DNA of 64,000 bases from Citrobacter werkmanii NBRC 105721 (GTDB lineage Bacteria > Pseudomonadota > Gammaproteobacteria > Enterobacterales > Enterobacteriaceae), in assembly GCA_000759755.1 (NCBI GenBank), contig BBMW01000007.1, positions 405,009-469,008 of the forward strand. The letters are read 5' to 3'. The translations under genes and the position numbers were made by a program. Of the stretch, positions 24,855-33,466 are shown piece after piece (position 1 is the stretch's first letter; each line of letters begins with the position of its first letter). The notes under the pieces were generated by a model. The model searched no databases. It was not told where the DNA came from and saw only the letters and a list, made by a program, of their open reading frames with translations.

Positions 24855-25793
24855 TTAGTACCCCCGTACGCGATCGACCTGACCCGTAACGGCTTTGCCA
24901 CTTTCCAGACTCAAAATCGTACGGGAGATATAATCCACCGCTTCCGCCGGACGGGTAACAGCGGCGATGTGCGGTGTCATCGCCACTCGCGGATGTTTCC
25001 ATAGCGGGCTGGTTTCCGGCAGCGGTTCACGGCTATAGACATCCAGCATGGCGCCTTTCACCTTGCCGCTGTCCAGCGATGCCAGAAGATCGTCTTCTTT
25101 GAGATGAACGCCGCGCGCCAGGTTCAGCACATAAGCGCCATCCTGTAACTGGCTGAGTAAACCTGCGTTAATGATGCCCACGGTTTCTGCCGTATTGGGT
25201 AGAAGGTTGATAAGCACGCGAGTTTGGCTCAAAAACGCGCCCAGCTCTTCGGTACCAGCAAAGCTTTCCACGCCAGGCCAGGATTTACGCGTACGACTCC
25301 AGCAGCGCAGCGGGAACCCCCATGACTGTAAACTCTCGGCAACTTTCGCACCTAAAACCCCAGCCCCCATAATCCCGATGGTGAACTCATCGCGGGTATA
25401 CTCTGGTAAAGGTTGCCATTTCGCCTGTTTTTTTAATGCCTGGTAATCATCAAAGCGACGAAACCAGTGCAGCACCTGACTTACCGCATATTCCTGCATT
25501 TGCAGGCCCATACCCGTATCTTCCAGACGAAAAAGCGGGATCGAGGTATCCAACATCTCCGGGTGAGCGTTTAGTTTACTGAGAATGGAATCGACGCCCG
25601 CACCCAGTGCAAATACGGCTTTTAATTTTCGCCCCGCGAGCATTTCAACCGGCGGATGCCAAACCAGCGCATAGTCAGCATGCGCATTATCACCCGCTTT
25701 CCACTCACGGACGTTCGCGCCTGGTATTGCTTTTGCCAGAGCATTAATCCACCAGCTTGTATCGAATGTTGGGTGATAAAAAATTATGTCCAT
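24855..25793 (-). CDS. ghrA: Glyoxylate/hydroxypyruvate reductase A
   Basis: GhrA (YcdW) is an NADPH-dependent D-2-hydroxyacid dehydrogenase that reduces glyoxylate and hydroxypyruvate. The 312 residues show the nucleotide-binding loop [16 protein letters not shown], the catalytic-region segments [14 protein letters not shown] and DVYSREPLP, and the catalytic histidine in MTPHIAAVT. The ribosome site CAGGAG precedes the ATG. The length equals the E. coli protein. Confidence 0.94.
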   Translation of the reverse strand: MDIIFYHPTFDTSWWINALAKAIPGANVREWKAGDNAHADYALVWHPPVEMLAGRKLKAVFALGAGVDSILSKLNAHPEMLDTSIPLFRLEDTGMGLQMQEYAVSQVLHWFRRFDDYQALKKQAKWQPLPEYTRDEFTIGIMGAGVLGAKVAESLQSWGFPLRCWSRTRKSWPGVESFAGTEELGAFLSQTRVLINLLPNTAETVGIINAGLLSQLQDGAYVLNLARGVHLKEDDLLASLDSGKVKGAMLDVYSREPLPETSPLWKHPRVAMTPHIAAVTRPAEAVDYISRTILSLESGKAVTGQVDRVRGY

Positions 25794-25965
25794 CTTTTCT
25801 CCTGAGCATTGCTATGCGGAACTTTCTCGCACTTATTATCATCATTTTTCGAGGGAACCTCAGAGTAGCAAATTTTAGGGTGCTGGCAAAAAAAACAATT
25901 CCCGCTTATTTAAGCTCCAGATTGTTTGAAGTTTGTGTAAATGCACGTTTTTTTCAAAAAGTTGA

Positions 25966-25994
25966 TTGACGCCGGGGCGGTATTTCCCTAAATT
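25966..25994 (+). promoter_or_regulatory. Promoter of tRNA-Ser serX
   Basis: A TTGACG -35 (25966-25971), a 17-base spacer and a TAAATT -10 (25989-25994) precede the tRNA by 34 bases. The bases after the -10 (AGCGCCCG) form a GC-rich discriminator typical of stringently controlled stable RNA promoters. Confidence 0.75.
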
Positions 25995-26028
25995 AGCGCC
26001 CGTTCCGGTAGCACAGGAACAACAATAT

Positions 26029-26116
26029 GGTGAGGTGTCCGAGTGGCTGAAGGAGCACGCCTGGAAAGTGTGTATACGGCAACGTATCGGGGGTTCGAAT
26101 CCCCCCCTCACCGCCA
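26029..26116 (+). tRNA. serX: tRNA-Ser (GGA anticodon)
   Basis: This is an 88-base class II tRNA with an encoded CCA end. The acceptor stem GGTGAGG pairs with CCTCACC. The anticodon loop centres on GGA in CTGGAAA, the long variable arm is present, and the T loop is GGTTCGAATCC. The sequence and place (after ghrA) match E. coli serX. The 3' half is the integration target of the island that follows. Confidence 0.96.
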
Positions 26117-26288
26117 TATTTTAAGAAGAGCTCGTACGCAAGTACGGGCTTTTTTTTCGCATATTGCACACCTGCGGGGGGATGAGAAGCCCCGACCGGG
26201 GTTCGACAACTGGCGCAGCCAGCTGGACAGACCGGGAGCGTCGCGAACGGGCTGCCCCGAAGGGGCGAGCAAAGCGAGTCAATCCCCG
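26106..26288 (+). repeat. Direct repeat copy 1 (serX 3' end, terminator and flank)
   Basis: This begins with the last bases of the tRNA (CCTCACCGCCA), then the tRNA terminator hairpin and a GC-rich tail (GAAGCCCCGACCGGGGTTCG). The same sequence recurs 183 bases later. Confidence 0.85.
26129..26157 (+). terminator. Terminator of serX
   Basis: AGCTCGTAC (26129-26137) pairs with GTACGGGCT (26142-26150) with one G-T pair, followed by a long T run. Confidence 0.85.
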
Positions 26289-26468
26289 CCTCACCGCCAT
26301 ATTTTAAGAAGAGCTCGTACGCAAGTACGGGCTTTTTTTTCGCATATTGCACGCCTGCGGGGGGATGAGAAGCCCCGACCGGGGTTCGACTGCTGGCGCA
26401 GCCAGCTGGACAGATGACTAGCCCGCGAGGAATCTACCCGCAGGGCGAGCGAAGCGAGTCAATCCCCC
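26289..26468 (+). repeat. Direct repeat copy 2
   Basis: This is a near-identical second unit of 180 bases, including the tRNA tail, terminator hairpin and GC-rich segment. The last 60 bases differ from copy 1. Confidence 0.85.
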
Positions 26469-26504
26469 CCTCACCGCTATATTTTAAGAAGAGCTCGTAC
26501 GCAC
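26469..26504 (+). repeat. Direct repeat copy 3, truncated
   Basis: The tRNA-derived tail and half of the terminator stem (to GCTCGTACGCA) are repeated, with one change (CCGCTAT for CCGCCAT). Unrelated AT-rich DNA then begins. Confidence 0.8.
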
Positions 26505-26662
26505 TCCACAGTGCGACGCTGGGTTCCCATATAGCGCATAACGCCATATCTCACTGTCTGAAACTCCTTCATTTGTTTTCTTTTTATACTATTAACGGTT
26601 TCATCAATCGTTACCCAGGCAGGCATGACGGAATTGTTACTATGATAAGGAAGAAAACTCAT
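26477..26662 (-). CDS. Small hypothetical protein ending in repeat copy 3
   Basis: This is a 61-codon ORF (MSFLPYHSNNSVMPAW...) with a good ribosome site (AGGAGA eight bases before the ATG). Its last residues (RALLKI) are encoded by the tRNA-derived repeat, which suggests an older gene truncated when that repeat was laid down. I do not recognise the protein. Confidence 0.35.
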   Translation of the reverse strand: MSFLPYHSNNSVMPAWVTIDETVNSIKRKQMKEFQTVRYGVMRYMGTQRRTVECVRALLKI

Positions 26663-26923
26663 ATCACATTCTCCTGTTTTATCTTCCAGAGGAACTCAAC
26701 ATCGTCGTTAGTTAATACACACAAGAACACCACAGACAAATAAAAATCGGGTAATAGAATTATCCCAAAACACATCAAAGATAAACAATAAATATTAAAT
26801 AAGATCATTTTATATGACCTATGAATATAAAAACAATCCTCCTGAATTTATCAATAACAGGATATAATAACAATCGGAGTTTTATAACTACATGAATTCC
26901 CATCATACATTCCAGGAAAATAT

Positions 26924-27685
26924 ATGAAAACCTGTTCAATAATATATTTATGCGCAGCAATATTTTTATTGAGTGGCTGTGTTCGCTCCCCAATTGACGC
27001 AAAGAAAAAGGATGTTTCCATAAAGGAGAGTGGCATCAGTAAAAATGCTTCCAACCAGTTAACAGATAAAGATATCTTTGGCAACGAGACCACACTTGCT
27101 GTTTCAGAAGAAGATATCCAGGCCGCACTGGAAGGTGAGAAATTCAGCGTACCGCTGAACTCCGCTGTCATCCTGGTCCAGTCCGGCAACCGCGCTCCAG
27201 AGATGGTTATGCAACAGGAAATGAGTCGGTATTACCGGATATCGACATTTTCAGGTATCCCGGACCGGCAAAAAGCGATTTCCTGTAATAAGGTAAAAAA
27301 TGAGGAAGGGGAAGCCGCCACCAGCGAAAATATGAACTATATGCAAGCACTACGCTATATTGCGGCAAAAGGGCAACAAAAAGCAGTCATCGTATACTGG
27401 GACACGCTACAGTCGGGCAAATATGACACAACAACCAAAACCCTGGTCTGGTCAGATTATCGAAACGAAAAACTATCCAGTACAGACTCGCTGCGTTACC
27501 TGGTGCGTTTCGCCCTGGTAGATGTAGCAACTGGAGAATGGGCGACCTGGTCTCCGGTAAACTATGAATACAATACCCTTCAACCGATGACCGGAAAAAC
27601 ATCAGTGACAGACCAGCAAATAGTTCAATTAAAGCAGAAAACATTCGCCGCGGTGGTTAAGGATATGGTAAATCGCTATCAGTAA
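26924..27685 (+). CDS. Putative lipoprotein at the T6SS edge
   Basis: This is a 253-residue protein with a lipoprotein signal peptide (lipobox LSGC, Cys19; residue +2 is Val, compatible with outer-membrane sorting). The mature part is hydrophilic with no motif I can name. Segments such as [15 protein letters not shown] and [15 protein letters not shown] suggest a periplasmic domain of mixed alpha/beta type. It is distinct from TssJ, which is elsewhere in the locus. It points rightward into the end of the T6SS operon. A T6SS accessory role is possible from position only. Confidence 0.75.
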   Translation: MKTCSIIYLCAAIFLLSGCVRSPIDAKKKDVSIKESGISKNASNQLTDKDIFGNETTLAVSEEDIQAALEGEKFSVPLNSAVILVQSGNRAPEMVMQQEMSRYYRISTFSGIPDRQKAISCNKVKNEEGEAATSENMNYMQALRYIAAKGQQKAVIVYWDTLQSGKYDTTTKTLVWSDYRNEKLSSTDSLRYLVRFALVDVATGEWATWSPVNYEYNTLQPMTGKTSVTDQQIVQLKQKTFAAVVKDMVNRYQ

Positions 27686-27915
27686 CCAGATGCCACACCT
27701 TTACGTTGTCTGCCGCCAATTACCTGTGGCGGCAGCCAGCGGTATGAAAATATCCTGTCCTCTAACCCATCTCTTTTTCCGGACCAGAAACCGTGCCATT
27801 GCCCGCTACGCAAATGGGCCCTGACCTGCCGCCCGTTAATGGAACTGACTCCTGCGATATCAATTCCGCTCTGACTGTTAAGTAACAGGCAAAGACGTTT
27901 CTTATTATCAGCCAT
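27679..27915 (-). CDS. Hypothetical small protein downstream of the Hcp-like gene
   Basis: This is a 78-codon ORF ([13 protein letters not shown]...) starting nine bases after the previous small ORF and ending just inside the opposite-strand lipoprotein gene. There is no clear ribosome site and no recognised domain. It could be an immunity remnant or the decayed end of a longer gene. Confidence 0.35.
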   Translation of the reverse strand: MADNKKRLCLLLNSQSGIDIAGVSSINGRQVRAHLRSGQWHGFWSGKRDGLEDRIFSYRWLPPQVIGGRQRKGVASGY

Positions 27916-27923
27916 ACCCTGAT

Positions 27924-28061
27924 TTACCGCCAGTCAGGAATTTCTTTCCCCTTCATTAAGCGGACATTTTCAATTCCACTGACAGCATCCGGATAGCATT
28001 TATAAAAAGTATCAGCAATCCCCGCAGGATCCGATATGTGATGTTCTCCAGATACCGCCAT
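27924..28061 (-). CDS. Small ORF translationally coupled to the Hcp-like gene
   Basis: This is a 45-residue ORF (MAVSGEHHISDPAGIADTF...) whose ATG overlaps the stop of the preceding gene as TGATG, a classic coupling arrangement. The residue pattern (HH, then TFYKCYPDAVSGIE, ending EIPDWR) looks coding, but I know no family. It may be a secreted partner, an immunity protein or the remnant of a toxin tip. Confidence 0.4.
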   Translation of the reverse strand: MAVSGEHHISDPAGIADTFYKCYPDAVSGIENVRLMKGKEIPDWR

Positions 28062-28540
28062 CAGAATATCCGCTCGCTCCACAGGCTGTATGCACTCGTA
28101 CCAGCAACGCAGTGCTCCTGAGTAATACTCTCGTAGCTGAACGAAATAACCTCTTCCGGTTGCCCCTGACTATTGAGGATGGTATGAGGCACCTGTAACG
28201 TGATTCTGGCTATTCTGGCGTTGATCAGTTTTACCCGATAATACAATTCATTAATCCCAAACCGGTTAGTCCGGTAAAACTCAAAATCACAGGTCAGGCA
28301 TTCATTCTCATTAATCGCCTTGCTCAATAGTGGAGTAGATTTATCCACCGGTTTACTGATATCCAGCGTTTGATGATTAACGTTTTGCGCCCGGCTCAGC
28401 CCATGTTTGAGACTTGTCACCATAATCTGATCCAGATGCGCCAGCTGCGCTTTATTCCCGATGGACGCCTGCGACGAACACCCTGCCGAAATCAGCCCCT
28501 GAAGCTGTCCGTTTAATGTCAGATACACAAGATTTGCCAT
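28061..28540 (-). CDS. Divergent Hcp-family protein
   Basis: This 159-residue Hcp1-family protein begins MANLVYLTLNGQLQGLISAG and has the family features IGNKAQ, ISKPVDKSTPLL and CDFEFYRT, ending near AGTSAYSLW. It is quite different from the main hcp at 48034. Such second Hcp proteins often carry or deliver cargo, but here the protein ends right after the Hcp fold. It is the last sizeable gene in the leftward T6SS operon, 12 bases after tagA. Confidence 0.85.
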   Translation of the reverse strand: MANLVYLTLNGQLQGLISAGCSSQASIGNKAQLAHLDQIMVTSLKHGLSRAQNVNHQTLDISKPVDKSTPLLSKAINENECLTCDFEFYRTNRFGINELYYRVKLINARIARITLQVPHTILNSQGQPEEVISFSYESITQEHCVAGTSAYSLWSERIF

Positions 28541-28552
28541 AGCAATACTCCT

Positions 28553-29899
28553 TTATTTTCCTGGTTTACCGTCCGGCGTTTCCGGCGTCTGGCTCTGCGA
28601 CAACAGCAGCCAGCGACTCAGCACCCCGTCCAGCCGTTCGTTGATCTGTTTTTCCAGCATCCCGGTATTTTTTCCGGCAGACCGTGCCTGCTGGTACTGT
28701 GTCAGCAGGTATTCCAGCGGTGTGTCCTGATTCAGCGAGCGCTCGGCCTGATAAATAATGGTTTTGATATAAGAGAGCGTGATTCCCTCTTTCGCCTGCT
28801 CACGCTGAACTAAAAGCTCAGCAAACGAACGTAAATCTGCCCGCGTCTGCTGCCAGCCCAGCATCTGCGGGCTGTTCACCGCGCGACCTTTCAGGGTGTC
28901 GTTCCACGTGGTGGTGGCCTGCTGCTGCTGCAGACTCTCCGGCCAGCGGCTGTCGGCCATCCGGACCATTCGCTGACCTGCTTCCAGCGGCTGCAACGGC
29001 GAAGCACCGGCCAGTTGCTGTAGCCGTTGCGGGTAATCGCTCAGTTGTGGCGATGCCAGCCAGACTGTTGCCGCCCCCTGCGCCGTATCACGTGCCGCCG
29101 CCACCTGCTGTTGCAGAGGATAAACCTGCCACCACCAGACGACAGCCGTGACAACCGCGCTACAGAGTATCCCGGCGATAAAACCTTTGAGGGTGTTTCC
29201 CGATATCCCCCGGGTCCGGGACGATACTGCGGCTGCCTCTTCGGGGACGACTACCCTCACCTCTGGCAGTTCCGGCAACGGCGGTACGGGAGCGCCAGCC
29301 GTTTCCATGCTCTCCGGCATATACATCAACGTGCGAACCGTGGTTTTCGCCGCCGCGTTTGCCGTTTTCTCTCTCGGCTGAGGCTCGCAGCGTTTTCGCG
29401 TGTTCTGCACAAAATAGAGCAGATTTTCCACCCGGGGGATGCGCTTAAGCTCCACCTGCTGGAGTTTGTCGCAAATCACCTGCAGCGCCCGCTCCACGCG
29501 ATACAGCAGCGGCAGGTCCGCTTCGGAAAAAGCCAGCTGCTGGCGCAGAATATTGCCGGTCCGGGCGTTGAACCAGTCCAGCATTTCCGTGCGCGCGGCC
29601 CCACCCTGCGGCCAGAACTTATCCCATTCGCGGCCAATCATCGCCGCCAGCAGCTCCACGCCTTCGCAGAACCCGACCAGCCCCTGCGTACGCGTGCGCG
29701 CCAGCGTGTAGTAGCTGGCGGTGTGCAAATCCACGCCGTTGGACTTAAAAATGGTCAGCGCCAGCGACTCCACCAGCGTCCAGTTCATCTCCGGCTGCGC
29801 CGGGTGGCTGACCTTGTTGATCTCCTCACGCATGGCGCTGAACTCCGGCAGACCGCGCGGATCCTGGCCGGTGATAATCGTCTGAATATCCGTACTCAT
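28553..29899 (-). CDS. tagA: T6SS TagA-like protein (ImpA_N and VasL domains)
   Basis: This 448-residue protein has an N-terminal ImpA-type domain (about residues 10-110, DPRGLPEFSAMREEINKV), a single transmembrane segment (about 245-265, GFIAGILCSAVVTAVVWWW) and a C-terminal VasL domain. In enteroaggregative E. coli, TagA of this class stops sheath growth at the distal membrane and holds the extended tail. The ATG at 29899 follows GAGGAGG; an upstream in-frame start overlaps tssM and is rejected. It lies 13 bases after tssM. Confidence 0.82.
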   Translation of the reverse strand: MSTDIQTIITGQDPRGLPEFSAMREEINKVSHPAQPEMNWTLVESLALTIFKSNGVDLHTASYYTLARTRTQGLVGFCEGVELLAAMIGREWDKFWPQGGAARTEMLDWFNARTGNILRQQLAFSEADLPLLYRVERALQVICDKLQQVELKRIPRVENLLYFVQNTRKRCEPQPREKTANAAAKTTVRTLMYMPESMETAGAPVPPLPELPEVRVVVPEEAAAVSSRTRGISGNTLKGFIAGILCSAVVTAVVWWWQVYPLQQQVAAARDTAQGAATVWLASPQLSDYPQRLQQLAGASPLQPLEAGQRMVRMADSRWPESLQQQQATTTWNDTLKGRAVNSPQMLGWQQTRADLRSFAELLVQREQAKEGITLSYIKTIIYQAERSLNQDTPLEYLLTQYQQARSAGKNTGMLEKQINERLDGVLSRWLLLSQSQTPETPDGKPGK

Positions 29900-29912
29900 C
29901 GTCGCCACCTCC

Positions 29913-32900
29913 TCAGTACAACGTATCCGGCAGCCGGAACTGGCTGAACAGCCCGCCGGCAAACGGGTTGTCCTGCGTATCGGTGTGGATACGGTAAGTC
30001 ATGGTGCCGCCATCCACGCTGAAGCGGGCGGTAAAAGTACCGTCCTGTACGCTGGTGAGTTGCCCTGCGCCAAACAGGCGGAACTGCGCCCACGGGCCGC
30101 TGAAGGCAATGCTGCGCGGCGAGGTGTTGCCCCCCGCGCCCACCAGCGTCAGCTTGCTCTCATTGCCTTCGCGCATATTGTTCGGCCACACCAGATGCGC
30201 CGTGTAGTTGCGCCCCTGGGCGTAATCCACCAGTTGTCCGTCCAGGTTCAGTACGCTGCGCCGCTTGTTGCCGGACAGCGCCACGGTTTCCACCGCGAAC
30301 TGCGCCCCCAGCCCGTTCTGCGGGCTGAAGAAGATGTCGCGGATCTTCTGCGCGGTATCGAGCTGGTTCAGGACATCTTCACGGATCACCACACTGTCTT
30401 CCCCGTTCAGCCCCTGGCTGTTTTCCACAAACAGTTGCAGGTTCTGCTGGTAGAACGTATCCAGCACGCCTCCCGGTTTAAAGAAGCGTTCAAACGCATC
30501 CAGCGAGGCATCTTCTTTCGACCGGGCGTTAAACGGATATTTATCCGCCAGCTGATCGTTGAAGGTTTTCACCACATTGTCGCGCCAGTCCACCTCCATA
30601 TAATGGACCGCCTCTATCATCACCACATGCCACGCCTGCTCCGCCAGCTTACCCACCCACCGGTTAAGCGGCGCAGGCAGGGTTTTCGCCATCTGGCGGG
30701 TGGCGAAAATCGGATCGCTGCTGTTCTGATCCAGCCGGAGCTGCACCGCCTTCAGGGCCGATTTTCCCGGCACCGGCGCGTTCTGTATCGCCAGCAGATA
30801 GCGGTGCAGTTCGGTCAGTTGCTGATAGACCGCCTGCAGGGTGCTGGCTTTGTCCTTCTGCTCTTCCAGGGTACTGTTTTCGGGCGCAAACTCATGCCCC
30901 AGACGGTTCAGCAGTTGCCAGTCAGGTTCGGCCTGCGCCTGGGCGCGTTCCTTGTCGCTCAGCTTTTCAGGCAGGAGCGGCGGACGGGTATTGTCACGCA
31001 GCGCCGTCAGAACCCGCTGAAAAGGCTGATCGCCGCTGACAATCTGCTCCAGCGCACCGGTCAGTTCCGCCAGATTTTCATATCCCCGGACATTCAGGTT
31101 ATCCATGCCAGCCCGCCAGGTGGCGGTGTAATCGCTGATATACTGCTCAATAAGCTGGCGCTGAATTTCCGTCCGGTCAGCCTCGCTGTAGGTCACATTG
31201 TGCGTCAGGGCCAGCACCCAGGAATCCATGGCGGTCAGCTTCACCAGCTCCTCACGCTGCTTCACAAAATAGCTCTGCAGGCCGTAACGGGTCAGAAACT
31301 GCGGAACGATCAGCTTATTGTCGCCGGTGGAAATAAATGTCTGATCAAACGTCGGTCCAGTCTGATCGCGCAGGCTGAGATCGGCGGGCAGTACGCCCAG
31401 CGCCCGCGTTTTCAGGCTCTGGTATACCCGCTGATAAACCGGCAGCTTACTCAGCTCTTTCTGCGCCGCGGCGACGGGGTTACCATAAGGTGCCCACAGG
31501 CTGACCGCGTCGGCATCACCCTGCTGGCGCTGCGCATGCCAGTCAGTGTGTGCCAGCGCATAATCGAGATGGGACATCAGCTGTGCCTGAACATCACGCT
31601 TCCCGTGAAACTGCTCGCTCCAGCGCTTCGCCATAAACTGCTTCACCACCGCGTCATTACGCCCGCTCTTGTCTTCCAGCATGCGGATGACGCGCAATGC
31701 GGCGAGTTTCTCTTCCGACTCCGGCGGCGCGCTGTTCATCTGTTTCACCAGCCCGTTCATCAGGGCCGGAAGGTAACGCTGCTCCAGCAATTTAAGATAC
31801 GTCTGCTCCACGTAAGGCCCGACCCGCGTCCCCTGATAGAGCCCCATATCCGCCAGCCAGCTTCTGTCGCCCCAGTCGCCGTAGGCCAGCGTGGCATCAC
31901 GCACCGGGTTCAGCAGCGGCAGTTGCAGATAACCGCTGTCATCCATGCCCTGCGGCGGCGGCACCGCCATAAAGGACTTCGCCTGCGCCAGCACGGTCTG
32001 CCCGGCGCGGTAGTTTTCGTTATACCCGTGATGCCAGCCCCAGATAAGCAGCAGCCCTGCCGCCGCACCGCATCCGGCAAAGAGACTCATCCGGCGACGG
32101 GAACGGGCCAGCCACAGGCGGTTTTCCCCGGCCAGATTCGGCTCGGCCAGCAGCACCTGCGGGAACAGCTCGCAGGTAAAGTACGGCGTGGTATCAACCA
32201 GCGGCCAGGCAACCATGGAACTCTGTTCCAGCCCGTACTGGCGGGCGGCGGACTGGGTAAAAATGTCATCCATCTGTCCGCGCTGCAGGGAAGAGGTCAG
32301 ATAGACGCCGCGCAGGCAGATATCCTGGTGCTCACCGTCCAGTAACGCTTCCAGCAGTCGGGCAATTGTCTCCCCGCCCCCCAGCATCTGGCGGGAGAAA
32401 CTGAACGCCGCGCTGCGTGCCGCCGGGGCGGACTGGCTGAGCATCTGGTCCGCCAGCGCCAGGTTCATTTGCTGTCCCCAGGACTGCCAGAAAGTATCCA
32501 GCTCACGGCGCCAGTCGTCGCGTTCATGGGCATTGCGGGTGAACGTCACCCCCAGAATACTGTCGCGCCCGTTGCGATCCAGGGCACGGAACCAGGCGGC
32601 AAACCCGGCCAGTAGATCCAGCTTGGTCAGCACGATATAGACCGGCAGACGGGAATGCAGCGTCTGGCGGATCGCCTGCAGCTGGCCGCGCAACGTCTGT
32701 ACCAGATGCTCGTGGCGTCGTTTGTCGGCGGTCAGTAAATCAGGCAGATCCAGCGTCAGGATCAGGCCGTTAAGAGGCTGGCGCGTGCGTTTCTGCAGCA
32801 ACCATCCCAGCCAGTGCTCGCGCAGGCGACGGTGTAACTGGTTGCCGTCATCCGGATCTGCCAGCACGCCATCAGTATCAAAAATCACCGCCTGTCTGCC

Positions 32901-33452
32901 GACATACGGCGTGATAAAGACCTGCTGGTCGGCTCCCCGGCTGGCGTCCGGCGTATAGATCACATCTGCCGGAAAGCCTTCGCGCAATAATGTTGTTTTG
33001 CCGCTGCCCGCCGGACCGGTCACCAGGTACCACGGCAGTTGCCACAGATAGCGACGACTGTCCAGATGGCGCTGCAGCCGCAGCAACCAGCGGTCGAGGT
33101 AACGCTGCTGAACGTTGACGGCCACGGTAAGTGGATCCACCTCTTCCTGACGCTGCTGCTTCTGCTGTTTTTCCACCCGCTGCAGGCGTTTCACCACGCT
33201 GACGGTCAGCCAGATGAGGGCCAGCAGCACCCAGACCGCCGTCGCCAGCCAGCGACTGGTCAGCGGTTTCAGCCAGTATGTCTCGTAGAACCGCCACGTC
33301 GGGCCTTTCCACCAGATCCATACCAGCAATATCCCCCACGCCAGCGCCAGCAGCCAGGCCACGGATACTTTAAACCGGGGCATCGCGGGTCTGAGCATGG
33401 ACGCCAGCCCGCTGAACAGCGGGGAAATACGGGGAGTCGGTATTCTGAACAC
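29913..33452 (-). CDS. tssM: T6SS membrane complex protein TssM (IcmF)
   Basis: TssM is the large inner-membrane anchor that spans the periplasm and contacts TssJ and TssL. The 1179 residues show two N-terminal transmembrane helices (about 30-48 and 70-87), a cytoplasmic NTPase domain with an intact Walker A (GPAGSGKT, 146-153), a third helix near residue 430, and a long periplasmic part ending in the TssJ-binding beta domain. The start is GTG at 33452, with AGGAG six bases before it. It sits 14 bases after tssA. Confidence 0.93.
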   Translation of the reverse strand: MFRIPTPRISPLFSGLASMLRPAMPRFKVSVAWLLALAWGILLVWIWWKGPTWRFYETYWLKPLTSRWLATAVWVLLALIWLTVSVVKRLQRVEKQQKQQRQEEVDPLTVAVNVQQRYLDRWLLRLQRHLDSRRYLWQLPWYLVTGPAGSGKTTLLREGFPADVIYTPDASRGADQQVFITPYVGRQAVIFDTDGVLADPDDGNQLHRRLREHWLGWLLQKRTRQPLNGLILTLDLPDLLTADKRRHEHLVQTLRGQLQAIRQTLHSRLPVYIVLTKLDLLAGFAAWFRALDRNGRDSILGVTFTRNAHERDDWRRELDTFWQSWGQQMNLALADQMLSQSAPAARSAAFSFSRQMLGGGETIARLLEALLDGEHQDICLRGVYLTSSLQRGQMDDIFTQSAARQYGLEQSSMVAWPLVDTTPYFTCELFPQVLLAEPNLAGENRLWLARSRRRMSLFAGCGAAAGLLLIWGWHHGYNENYRAGQTVLAQAKSFMAVPPPQGMDDSGYLQLPLLNPVRDATLAYGDWGDRSWLADMGLYQGTRVGPYVEQTYLKLLEQRYLPALMNGLVKQMNSAPPESEEKLAALRVIRMLEDKSGRNDAVVKQFMAKRWSEQFHGKRDVQAQLMSHLDYALAHTDWHAQRQQGDADAVSLWAPYGNPVAAAQKELSKLPVYQRVYQSLKTRALGVLPADLSLRDQTGPTFDQTFISTGDNKLIVPQFLTRYGLQSYFVKQREELVKLTAMDSWVLALTHNVTYSEADRTEIQRQLIEQYISDYTATWRAGMDNLNVRGYENLAELTGALEQIVSGDQPFQRVLTALRDNTRPPLLPEKLSDKERAQAQAEPDWQLLNRLGHEFAPENSTLEEQKDKASTLQAVYQQLTELHRYLLAIQNAPVPGKSALKAVQLRLDQNSSDPIFATRQMAKTLPAPLNRWVGKLAEQAWHVVMIEAVHYMEVDWRDNVVKTFNDQLADKYPFNARSKEDASLDAFERFFKPGGVLDTFYQQNLQLFVENSQGLNGEDSVVIREDVLNQLDTAQKIRDIFFSPQNGLGAQFAVETVALSGNKRRSVLNLDGQLVDYAQGRNYTAHLVWPNNMREGNESKLTLVGAGGNTSPRSIAFSGPWAQFRLFGAGQLTSVQDGTFTARFSVDGGTMTYRIHTDTQDNPFAGGLFSQFRLPDTLY

Positions 33453-33466
33453 AAAACGCTCCTGTT

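Noticed and set aside
26043-26417. ORFs running through serX and the tandem repeats on both strands
   Set aside because: They translate tRNA and terminator sequence and repeat with the DNA units, so they are not genes.
26106-26504. Possible CRISPR or satellite array after serX
   Set aside because: The units are about 180 bases, contain the tRNA tail and terminator, and have a distal copy at the island edge. They are att-type duplications, not a CRISPR array. No cas genes are present.
29985-32345. A 786-codon open frame on the + strand opposite tssM
   Set aside because: It is antisense to the clear TssM gene in GC-rich DNA, where long mirror frames are common. It has no recognisable protein and no ribosome site.
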